NCBI GenBank assembly: GCA_029959085.1
Contig: JARWIR010000021.1
Location: 24,019,620 to 24,083,619, forward strand
Origin: Nemophila menziesii
Lineage: Eukaryota; Streptophyta; Magnoliopsida; Boraginales; Hydrophyllaceae
Length of the DNA: 64,000 bases
Reading direction: 5' to 3'
Under the pieces are notes generated by a model. The model was not told the DNA's origin. It saw only the letters and a list, made by a program, of their open reading frames with translations, and did not search any database. A program made the translations under genes and the position numbers. The number at the start of each line of letters is the position of its first letter. Position 1 is the first letter of the stretch. Positions 53,715 to 63,570 of this stretch are shown here, in pieces.

Positions 53715-55140
53715 TTATAGATCTTTGAGCTTCAATGGTAACTCTTTCTCAACTTTTCTCGAGACTCTCTCAGTATGAGCCACAGTCTCTTTCTTGGTTA
53801 CTACACTCGCTTCTTTTTCTGGAATAACTTGCTTGAATACTTGTTGCGGTGTAAGCCCTTTCTTCGCAATCTCAAGCATTTGGTCGTTGATATTTTCAGA
53901 AGTATACGCCTCTACAAATGTCTTGAGTTTAATGTCTACCTTCGTATTTATATCAAGAATAGTTGGTGACATTGTTTTAACAACTAGTGGCGAATCCACC
54001 TTCTCTTCTTCTTTCTTTTCTTGCACAACAGGTGCAACGTCATCTTTCAACTCTTTTGAGGCTTCTTCCTCTTTCTCTTTGGCTCTAGCAACTTGTAACT
54101 CCATAACCGATCTAATCTTTTCTTTCATATATCTCAAAAGGTTTATAAATTCGTATCTCTCGGATGATTCCTGATCTTCAGAACAATAAGATTCTTCGGG
54201 GCTAGACTTGGTTGGTTCTTCTTCAGTTTCTGGAACTTCCACGGCAATTTCTGCAGCATGCGGTACTTCCTTATTCTCTTCAATCTCAAGGCAAATAGCC
54301 TTACAAGCTTCAACATTGGTATCACCTCCTTCGATAGCTTTCAATTCCTTTGCTTCCATGATATTTGTTAGAACTTTATTCTTTTGTTCCAGTTGCGTAC
54401 CTAAAATCTGAATTAAAGCTTCTTGTTCTCTGAACTTCTCGTTCTGTGAATGCATATTAGTTGTCATAAGATACATAAAAAATTTCAACTGTTTATCTCC
54501 CACAACTCCCTTTTGAGGATATTGTGGTAAAGCCTTCTGAGCTAAAGTATCAGTATATACGTCATTTGCAGGTTGTTGTGGAGGAGCATGTCGATTATAA
54601 TTCTGATTCCCCTGATAAGGAGCTTGACCTCTTGGATAGTAAGAGTTATTCTGGGGGCGAGGTCGATAGTTACCTGGATTAGCGGTCCCCTGTGGATTTG
54701 AGTACTGCATACCCAGATGATTCATGTTACCAAATTGATAATTTCCTCGGTTGGATATGAAGTAAACAGATGTTGGATTTCCTTCGCACTTTTTCCATGT
54801 ATTATTTGGTACCTCACACTTCAGACAACCTTGTGCCTCTTGCACTACATTTGTTGTGGCTAAATTCTTCTGCATCTCAAGTTTAATTCAAGGTTAATTT
54901 CTTTGATTTGATTCTCTAATGTTGTAAATTGAGTTGAGTTTGCAGTTTCTGCATCTAATCGAAGAGTATTTCATGTGTTTGTAACAGGAGCTCGCGAAAG
55001 TGCACAACTCATTTCTGTTTCTACTATACATTCCATACCTTCGGCGGCTTCTTTAGGATCCATGGACACAAAACCTCAGTTTCCAAGATTATCTACCCTC
55101 AATCTACTCTCAGCATTGATACCTTGATAAAACATAGCTA
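53715..55140 (-). pseudogene. gag: E3 gag C-terminal half
   Basis: A long open part (53715-54875, 386 codons) starts just before the knuckle. The knuckle reads CLKCEVPNNTWKKC, with Asn in place of His. It then has a Gln/Asn/Tyr-rich stretch, a coiled coil, an acidic C-terminus and pre-protease sequence. Unlike E1 it reads through toward the protease region without the two adjacent stops. Upstream it joins the solo LTR at 55141 with the TSD ACTAT. Confidence 0.8.
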
Positions 55141-55145
55141 ACTAT

Positions 55146-56884
55146 TGATGTCTCCCTTTTTGGTCTAAATATAAGCCCTTAGGAGACATCATTGTAGGAT
55201 GAAAATAGTCTTTTTATATTGACTTTAGTGCTTAAATTGCAATACTACACTTTCTCCCCTTGGAATTAGAATATTTGCATTTATAGAGCTTTTGTGCGTT
55301 AATTTACATATTTTTAGTGCAAAGTTAGGAGGTTTATGAATTTCATGAGAAACCAATCCAAGGAGGAGAAGTGAGAATTAAAGTCTTAGAATATTTCTAG
55401 TGTGTTAGTCGAGTTTCCTGAATTTAAATTGCACTTTCTTATTTCTAGTCTTGATTTAATTATTTATTATTTATAAAGCATATGCGGTTTAATTATTTAT
55501 TTAATGTGAAGCTTTAGAGATAATATGGAAATAAATTAGATGCTAAATCAATGCTAAGGAGATAAGGAAAGAAGATCTTGAAGAAATCTGGAGATAGAAA
55601 GAAGTAGAGTTCAATTAGGAAAAGATAAAGCTGCCTTGTGAATCTGAAATTCCAGCCACGTTTTAAAGATAATTCCATAACTAAATATTGGCATGGATTC
55701 TGGACGAATGGTCTGCACCAATGGAAAGCTCTTTCCGAGACAAGCAGTTTCATATATTGGAACTCCTCAAACGGATAAGTATTGAAAAAGATATGACCAA
55801 ATCAAATCAGCTTACCTTTCCTAGATTTTAGGGTTACGAATTAAAGAGTCCTTGACTTGTCTTCCACTCCAAGTAATTCGACCTAGCACCTATAAATACC
55901 AGCTCTAAACCTTAGAAAATTATCCCTTGGCTGCATAAGCTTAATCCACACAAATAAATCATCATAGAAGCAATCAAGAGGATCTAGAGGAGGAAGAAGC
56001 AAGAGCTAGAGCTTAATTACATCAATTCAACACTTCTCCATCTCTATTCTTTGGGTAATTTAGTATTAGATCTATTTTGTCTATGAGGTATTTCTAAGCT
56101 ATTTATCTAAGAAGTTTATTTATGCATAATTTCTCTTTAGGATTGTAATTATATGAACCTTTAATTATTGTTTTTCTGTTTTAATTTGAATCTGGGATTT
56201 TAGTATTTAATTAAATTGGTTCTTAATTTCCATTGACTATATTCTTGTGCTTGTTCACTATCATTGAAGCCATGAATCAAGGGTAGGTTTTAGTAATTAG
56301 GCTATTCACTTAGTGGCGAGTGATCATCCGACAGGGGGGTTTAATTACAGAACTAGAATATAGACGCGTGGTGTCCGTTATTTGACCGACAGGCTTGACT
56401 AACCACGTAGCCAAAGAGGTAAAAGAGTATTCATCCGAAGAGGCATATTCGCCCATATAGGGGTTTATAGTACTTTAGGATAGCTCCTAGGTCCACCCGA
56501 CAGGGGGCTAGGAGATATTTGATTCCCGACTATTGTGAGATTTCCCATTCACCCTTATTCTTAGGAATCATAGATTCAATAGGATAGATTCATACTTGCA
56601 TATCCTTATCTTTCTTGCATAATTATTAATTGTTTATTTTATTGTCTATTTTATTCTTTAGTTAATTAGAAACAAACTCCTTTATTATTTATCTTTTTAA
56701 AAGCAATCAAAACTATCTATTCTGATATTGAACACATATTTAGAATAACTTCTTAAATCCCTGTGGAGACGATAATCCCGATTTTACTTATCTATTACTT
56801 GGTACGACCCGTACACTTGCGTTCTGTGGATCCTTTATTCCTTTGCTTTTATTTCATTATTTTATAACACACAAGGACCCACCA
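55146..56884 (+). mobile_element. Solo gypsy LTR (group B) in E3 gag
   Basis: 1739 bp from TGATGTCTCCC to GGACCCACCA, flanked by ACTAT (55141-55145 and 56885-56889). It aligns with the E4 5' LTR, not with group A, except at the ends. TATA box near 55890-55899 and a fold-back in the first 50 bp (TGATGTCTCC / GGAGACATCA). Confidence 0.93.
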
Positions 56885-56889
56885 ACTAT

Positions 56890-57489
56890 AAAGATGGGGT
56901 ATAACCATGAAGCGCACATCTAGCTAACTTCTGTTGAAACCTTGTCCATGCATCTCCTACTTCTTCTTCATTCTCTTGGCGAACCTTAGCAAGCTCCATC
57001 TGATCTTTGAGTCTCATACTCTTCGGATAAAAACAGTTAAAGAATACGACTTGAAGTTCTGCCCAAGTATTAAGTGTACCTGCTGGTTGTCTATCTAGCC
57101 AGTCACCAGCCTTGCTGGTAAGAAAGAATGAAAACATGTGACAATACAGTTCCCCGCGTGTAATGTCAGGAGTAATTTAGGCATCACAATCTCCATGAAC
57201 TTCTGAATCGCTCTTACCGGATCTTGAATTGATGTACCAATGTAGAGTCCAAAATTTGAAATTTAACTGAGCCTACCCGGATCGGGCCTGAATTTGATGT
57301 TCTAGATCTTTGGAGAACGATAACCTAAAGGTTGAACTCGAAAAGGTGCTCCCAAGCCTGGGAGATCCTGTTCTTGTATGTTATTGTTTATGTTATCTCC
57401 TCCTAATGGTAGTTGAGGACCTATTGGCGGATCACGAGGGGCAGGTGGTTAACGTTGATCGTCATTCTTATTAATAGGATTCTCATTAT
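56890..57489 (-). pseudogene. gag: E3 gag N-terminal half
   Basis: The Retrotrans_gag domain of E3: FSFFLTSKAGDWLDRQPAG, FFNCFYPKSMRLKDQMELA, VGDAWTRFQQKLARC, with upstream PFRVQPLGYR and PPIGPQLP-like sequence to the E4 junction. It continues after the solo LTR. Stops are scattered between 57170 and 57450. Confidence 0.82.
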
Positions 57490-59241
57490 TGATGTCTCCC
57501 TATTTGTTCTAAATATTAACCCTTTGGAGACATCATTTTAGGTGAATTATTGACTTATTAGTTAGACTTTTATGCTTATGTCGTCATATTGCACTTTCGC
57601 CCCTTGGAATTAGATTATTTGCATTTTTCGGCTTTTGTGCGTTAATTTGATTATTTTTAGTGCAAAGTTAGTATGTTCTTAAATTTCAATACAAGGTGGA
57701 GACATGAGAATTAGAGTATTAGCTTATTTTTAGTGTGTTAGGAAGTGTTTTATTCGAGTTTCTAATTTTAGAGTGCACTTTCCTATTTCTAGTCTTGAAT
57801 TATTGATTTATCAATTTTTAAAGCATATGCAGTTTAATTATTTATTTATTGTGAAGCTTTAAAAGATATATGGTAATTAAATAGATACCAAGTCAAAGAA
57901 GTAAAGGAAAGAGATATACATGGAAATAAGAAGATTAAGGAAGGATATACGCAAAGAAGGAAAAGATAAAACTGCCAAAAAAAATTGAAATTCCAGCCAC
58001 GTTTCAAAGACAAGCTCATAACTTAAGATTGACTAGTAATTTTGGAGAATGGTCTGCACAAATTGAAAGAGCTTTCCGATACAAGCGGTTTCGACTATTG
58101 GAACGCATCAAACGGATAAGTACTGAAGGAGATATGACCAAAACAAATCAGCAGCAGAATCTTACCTTTGCTAGATTTTAGGGCTAGGAATTTAAGAGTT
58201 CTTGCCTTGTCTTCCACTCCAAGTAAATTTGAATTAGGTCTTTCTAACACCTATAAATACACCCCTTATCCTCCTCCTTTCACACACTTCAGAGAATTAC
58301 ATAAGAGGCTTAAGGTTTTCAAGTCAGAGCAAGAGGGCGGAGGAGAAGCTAGAGCTGGAGGAATTCTGTTCTTCCATCAACAGTCATCCAACCCTTTAGG
58401 TTATCAATTTATTTTCTGTACTTGACTATGAATTTCTTTAAATAATTTCAGTTTTTAATTCCGTTAAGAACTAATTTCCTTAGTACTTGAGAATCGCTAT
58501 ATGGGTTGAACCCAATTCTATTTTATTGATGTTTTCTGAATTTGGGATTTAATGGTTTAAATTAGACTAGGTATTTTGTGTTGACTCTTATTTTGTTTTA
58601 ATCACTAATTTTTTAGTCATGAATCAAACTTAGCTCATAGTAATTAATTTATTCACTTTGGTGGGGAAGTGATCGCCTTGACGGGGGGTTTAATTACAGA
58701 CTTAGATAATAGACGCGTGCGTAGTATTCGTTATTGACCCTGACGGGCTTAACTAACCATGCAGCCAATGAGGTAAATTATTATTCACCTGAAAGTAGCT
58801 TATAACCGCCCTGACGGGGTTTGTAATACCGTAGGATAGGTCCATAATTCTACCCTGACAGGGGTTAGGAGATATTAAAGTCCCGACTGGCACAATAATT
58901 CCAGTTTAGCCTTTAAAATGAAGCATTAATTAGATAGGTTAGGTGAAACCCTTGCGAGGATCAAGTACTCTTCTCTTCTGAAGTTTAAATCTCTTTTACT
59001 TGCTTTATTTTATTTTCGTAATATATTTTCTTGCATATTTAATTTAAAAACAAAACAAAAATCTTTATTTTATTTTTCTGTCGAGCAATTACTACTACTA
59101 TCTGATTAATACTAGAGTTATACCTAATCTGTCCCTGAGAACCGACTTGATTATCATATATTACTTGGGACAACTGTACACTTGTAGTTAATGGTTTCTC
59201 TATTATATCTTTATTTTTTTCTAACACACCAGGACCCACCA
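57490..59241 (+). mobile_element. E4 5' LTR (group B)
   Basis: 1752 bp, TGATGTCTCCC to CCCACCA. TATA box CTATAAATAC at 58251-58260. Fold-back in the first 50 bp. Four spaced CCTGACGGGG-like motifs between 58670 and 58875. Confidence 0.92.
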
Positions 59242-59247
59242 AGTTTT

Positions 59248-59265
59248 TGGTGCCGCTGTCGGGGA
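59248..59265 (+). other. E4 primer-binding site, tRNA-Asp type
   Basis: TGGTGCCGCTGTCGGGGA lies six bases after the LTR, a 15 of 18 match to the complement of the tRNA-Asp 3' end. Confidence 0.8.
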
Positions 59266-59466
59266 CGGTAGCGTGTGACCCCAGTGTTAATTTTTAGTAG
59301 TTTAATTGTTATTTTTATTTTATTTTTCCGGTTTTACGCTTTTCTTTGTATAGTTCCTTCTTAGGTTTTTACAGGGTTGGTGCATGCTCTCGGGTCCCGA
59401 GAGACTAGTCCGAGCTAAGATCAAGAGAGACAGGGAAGCAAAAGAAAAAGCAAGATTAGAAGCGGA

Positions 59467-60957
59467 ATGGTGGATTTAAATGCTCAAGATCCCGCGATTC
59501 AGTTGGATGGAAACGGTCTTCCGATAGTTCAACCAGTATTACCTGATCCACGGGTAGGAGTCCAAAATGCTCAATTACCAATTTCTCCGGGAGGACAACA
59601 ACCACTTAACAATAATGGTGTAGGATTTCAAGATGATGGGCCGCGACTCTTCCAACTAGATAACCATAGACCTTTCCGTTTACCACCAGTAGGACTCCGT
59701 CCTCCCGCAATTCAAGGAATCTGATTCAGACCAGATGCGGGTATGATTAATCAGTTTAGCAATATTGGACAGTATAGTGGTGCAGCAAAAGAAGATCCTA
59801 TTTGAGCTATGTATAAGTTTATGCAAATCTGTGATGCAGGTGTCACTCCTGGAGTAACCCAAGAACAGATGTACTTTCATATGTTTCCATTTTTCCTCAC
59901 CGGAGGAGCGAGTGAGTGGTATGATCAGCAGCCACACGATGAGATTTTGAATTGGGATCAACTTCAAACAGCATTTTTCGACAGATACTATCCTCAAAGT
60001 TTTCGACTTAGTGGGCAACTTGATGTTGTAAGTTTCCTCCAGGAACAAGGAGATACTGTAGGAGTTGCTTGGACTCGTTTCCAATTTTTGTTACAAAATG
60101 CCCATTACATGGGTACTCAATTGAATTACAGCTTGGAATATTTTATCGTAGTCTGAATGAAGCTTCCAAGGAGAAGGTAGATACTATGTGCCAAGGTGGT
60201 CTTATGATGGTTACCGTGAATCAAGATTTGGCTATTATGGATAGAATTGTGAAGAACGAGATGAGTTGGAAACCATCAAGATCACAAGTTCGAGTTTCAG
60301 AAAAAGGTACTTTGAATGTAGACACAGAAGCTGCCTTGAATGCGAAAATTGACGCTCTAGAGAACAAGATTAAACAACTATCTATTTCCGAAACGAGAGC
60401 TAATATTCAAGTGGTACAAGAACCAGAATTATGTCCTAAGTGTGACGCAATTGATCATACATGGGAAGATTGTCCTCATAATGCAAGATCGGTATGCTTC
60501 ATCAATAATCGAGGTTAAAATTATTCAACTGGTCAAGGATATGGTAATCAGTATAAGAATAATCCAGGAACTTATCAATCGAGGCCCCAAGGGAACTATT
60601 ATCAGAATCAATATCAAGGAGGTCAAGTTCAACATGATGCTTATACAGAGACTTTCGCTCAGAAAGCACTCCTTGCTCATCCCCAAGAAGGTGCAATTGC
60701 TGGAAATGAATTATCCCACCAAATGAACCAACTATCATCTAGGATAGAAGAACAACTAATCCAATTCATGCGAAAATCTGATCAAAAGGCAATACACCTA
60801 GAAGAACATTTGCACGCACTCGTGAACATAACAAATATTAGTAACCAAGCGCAACAAGAGACCAATATAAAGGTAAATAAACAAGCATCTGCGTTTAAAA
60901 TCCTTGAAAAACAAGTGTCTCAGTTGGAAAAACAAATAAATCAGCGTCCCTAAGGAC
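59467..60957 (+). pseudogene. gag: E4 gag
   Basis: From ATG 59467: a Pro/Gln-rich N-terminus, stops near 59724 and 59804, then the capsid domain (MFPFFLTGGASEWYDQQP, FFDRYYPQSFRL, VGVAWTRFQ). A frameshift near 60070-60100 moves to the frame that continues (CPLHGYSIELQLGIFYRSLNE). The knuckle CPKCDAIDHTWEDC at about 60432-60473 is intact. A Gln/Asn/Tyr-rich stretch and a coiled coil (60723-60953) follow, with stops at 60516 and 60951. Sequence is clearly diverged from the E1 gag, matching its different LTR group. Confidence 0.85.
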
Positions 60958-61903
60958 AACTCCCTAGTAACACTGAAGAACCGAAACGATACGAAGATTG
61001 TAATGCTATCTCACTCAGAAGTGGTAAGCAATTGCAACCACCACCATTTCCGGTTATGAAAGAGACAACAGTGAAGGAGAAAACGGTAGAAGATGTGGTT
61101 GAAAAAGAGAGTGAACCATAAGTAGAGGAGGTGGACACTGAGAAAATTCCAAGAAAGCCAAAGAAGAAAGATGTCGTGGTGGAAGTGAGCCGTCCTCCTC
61201 CACCATTCCCTTCTAGAGTTCAGAAGAAAGGAGATACGGCTGAATATGAAAGATTCATGAATATGGTGAGTAAGCTCAATATTAATATACCTGTCTTAGA
61301 GGCTATCAAGGGGGTACCCAAATATTTGAAATTCCTGAAAATAGCTCTCACAAACAAACGCAAGTATCTCGAGAATGAAATGATAGTGCAATATGCCAGA
61401 GTAAGTTGCCACCTAAATTACTTAATCCTCGAAGTTTTACCATCCCTATTTCTATTGGTACTGAGTGGCAAGGGAAAGCCTTGTGTGATTTGGGAGCGAG
61501 TAATAATCTTATGCCCAAATCCATTTTTGAAAAGCTGAAGATAGGAAACGCAAGACCAACCTCTATGGTCTTGCAAATGGCTGACAGATCCCTCGTGCAT
61601 CCAGAGGGAAGAATAGAAGATGTCCTCGTCAAGGCAGGTACTTTAATTTTTCATGTTGATTTTGTTATACTTGATTACAACGCGTATAGTAATGTCCCCA
61701 TTATTTTGGGAAGACCATTCCTAGCCATGGGTCATACTCTTATTGATGTAGAGAAAGTAGAAATGATTATGCGTATCCAAGACGAGGAGGTGAAGTTCAA
61801 TGTGTTTAGGCCAATAAAGTTCCCGGATTCCAAGGAGGATTGCTTCCGGATTGATGTGATTGAACAAGAAGAAAAAGGCCAACTAAGGTTGTGGAAACCT
61901 TAG
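60958..61903 (+). pseudogene. pol: E4 pre-protease and protease
   Basis: Begins with ISLRSGKQLQPPP (near 61010) and RPPPPFPSRV (61190), then a frameshift near 61390. The protease is open from 61406 to 61903. The active site CDLGASNNLMPKSIFEKL near 61482-61535 is the family standard, unlike the DVGS of E1. VPIILGRPFLAMGHT follows at about 61697. It ends with a stop just before the integrase-like tail, which is in another frame. Confidence 0.82.
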
Positions 61904-62259
61904 GAATGGAGGAAAAAGAGCTCAGAAAGAAACCACCTAATAAAGATCCTCCATATCCTAATGAAAATCCAAACCTCGACCATGCCAAGAAGAAAGAAAA
62001 AGTGTGTGCTATGGAGGTTCCAAAAGAACCTAAGAAAGAAAGAAAAAAGAAGAATTTCAGTGTAGGCAAAGAGGTCACAATGAAAAAGCCTGGTCCTCCT
62101 CCGAAAGCGCGCGAAGCCAAGAGTTCTTGGCAAGGACCTTTTATGGTCACAAAGGTTATCTCTAATCAATTGGTGATAATAAAATCTAAGGGATGCAAAT
62201 TTCGTGTGGCAAACGTTGATAACCTCACTCACTGCTGGGGAGGTTATGTTAAAAAGTGA
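61891..62259 (+). CDS. pol: E4 integrase-like tail
   Basis: 122 open codons. The N-terminal part is Lys/Pro/Glu-rich (EEKELRKKPPNKDPP). The C-terminal part is FSVGKEVTM, SWQGPFMVTKV (GPF-x-V type) and FRVANVDNLTHCWGGYVKK, matching the end of the E1 and E3 polyproteins. It overlaps the protease frame by 13 bases. The resemblance to an integrase C-terminus is by motif only. It could bind nucleic acid or be a passive leftover. Confidence 0.6.
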   Translation: METLGMEEKELRKKPPNKDPPYPNENPNLDHAKKKEKVCAMEVPKEPKKERKKKNFSVGKEVTMKKPGPPPKAREAKSSWQGPFMVTKVISNQLVIIKSKGCKFRVANVDNLTHCWGGYVKK

Positions 62260-62469
62260 TTTATGAGGTAACCCGTCGAGCTTAACGACGTTAAACAAAA
62301 GTCGTTGTATATTAGTTTATTGCTTTATGTTTTTCAATTCCTAGTGTATAATTCTAAGTAATTTTCGAGTCTTAGTGTCTACTTTTAAAATAAATGAGAA
62401 AGGTAGTGTGTTAATGGTACAGGAATTGAGTTTGGAGTGTTGAGAAATGAAAGAGGGAAAAATCAGTTG

Positions 62470-62830
62470 CACTGGCCGGCTAGCCGGTCCTATCACCGGT
62501 ATACCGGTGGAGGAAAAACACGAGCCCACGGGTCTATGACTCGTGTTGCTTGCCGAGAAGGAGAGAAAAGTTAAAGTATCGCACCGGTATGCCGGCCAGA
62601 TCTCCGGTATGCCGGCCAGAAGGAAAACACGTGCCCTCGGGGTGCTCGACTTGGGTATTTTGACGGAGCGCGATTTTGCAAAAAAACAGCGCACCGGTAT
62701 GCCGGTGAACACCGCCGGTATACCGGCACCCAAGAACACGTGGCCTCGGGTAGTGGATTCGGGTTCAAGACAGAAAGGTACAAAAAGGCTGACCTCCAGC
62801 ACCAGTATGTCGGCGCGATGGCGGTTTTGA
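62470..62830 (+). repeat. GC-rich palindrome array (E4)
   Basis: Three units of about 115-120 bp. Palindromes ACCGGTATACCGGT (62496), CCGGTATGCCGGCC (twice, 62584-62620) and GCCGGTATACCGGC (62714) alternate with AAACACG(T/A)G-C-CTCGGG blocks. G-boxes CACGTG lie at 62628-62633 and 62737-62742. It is the best preserved array in the window. Confidence 0.85.
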
Positions 62831-63183
62831 AGTGCTTTATTCCAATTCCACTTCTTACCTTATCAAGAAGCAACCCTAGCCTCTTCAAAAACAAATTTTC
62901 CAGACCCTTACGCTTTACATACCTGCACAACACCACTAAAACACCCAAGAACATTTAATCCTTCCGCCTATTCCATTCCAAACACACATCCAACACCACA
63001 ATCCTTCAAGAATATCAAGAAATCTTCTCCTTCAACCTTAATCCTCTTCATCAAATCTTCAATCCTATTCATTAAAACTTCCCCAATCCACTACATAACC
63101 ATTGCCCATCTCATATAACACCTTAATCATTCATTAAAAATCCTCAAAACATCAAATTTCAAAGCTCTTCTTTAGTTTTTGAT
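62831..63183 (+). other. E4 ORF2 leader, G-poor; TATA not clear
   Basis: AC- and T-rich sequence with very few G residues, as in E1-E3. At the TATA position only GTGCTTTATTCC (62832-62843) is present, so the box seen in the other three is not kept. Confidence 0.5.
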
Positions 63184-63480
63184 TATTTGAAGTTTTGAGT
63201 TTGGGGTTCATTGAGATAACGAAGATTGGGAGGTCAAGAATACCATGAAGGGGAAGAAGAAGTTGGTGAACATGTTAGTACTCATGGTGTTGAAAAATGT
63301 AGTCAAAAGAATGAAAACTTTGGAGGATAACCATGAAGAGGTGTTACCAACCATAGGAAGAGTCACAACAGAGTGGAGCTTATGCAAAACATAGTACGTG
63401 GAGTGAGCAATGTTCAACATGCCACCCACGCAACACATGGAGCTCAACCTACACGCAACCATGGAAACCAGCTTTGTGCT
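63184..63480 (+). pseudogene. E4 ORF2 remnant
   Basis: A TTGAGTTTGGGGT motif (about 63194-63206) stands just before where ORF2 begins in relatives. Only a short Lys-rich N-terminal-like stretch from 63246 can be read, and the plant transposon protein motifs are absent. The hairpin follows at 63551. The domain has been deleted, so E4 has lost ORF2. Confidence 0.5.
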
Positions 63481-63550
63481 GGTTCAGATACGTTTTCCTA
63501 TCCTTTTCTCATTTGTATTATTTGTTTATTTTCTTTATTGAGTCTTTTTC

Positions 63551-63570
63551 GAGTCGTGGGGACACGACTC
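63551..63570 (+). promoter_or_regulatory. Conserved hairpin, perfect form (E4)
   Basis: GAGTCGTG-GGGA-CACGACTC forms a perfect 8-bp stem with a GGGA loop. It is followed by ACTTTTGAGTTTGGGGTGGGG. It stayed perfect although the ORF2 before it is lost. Confidence 0.75.

Larger units (their letters stand above)
47742..57489 (-). mobile_element. Gypsy element E3, 3' LTR to gag, 5' end beyond E4
   Basis: A minus-strand relative of E1: 3' LTR (47742-49268), UTR, ORF2, TATA-like box, palindrome array, integrase-like tail plus protease, and gag. Gag is cut by a solo LTR (55146-56884) and then by E4 at 57490. The gag N-terminus and 5' LTR must lie right of E4, outside the window. The left flank is CCTAC (47737-47741), and its partner cannot be seen. 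Confidence 0.88.
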
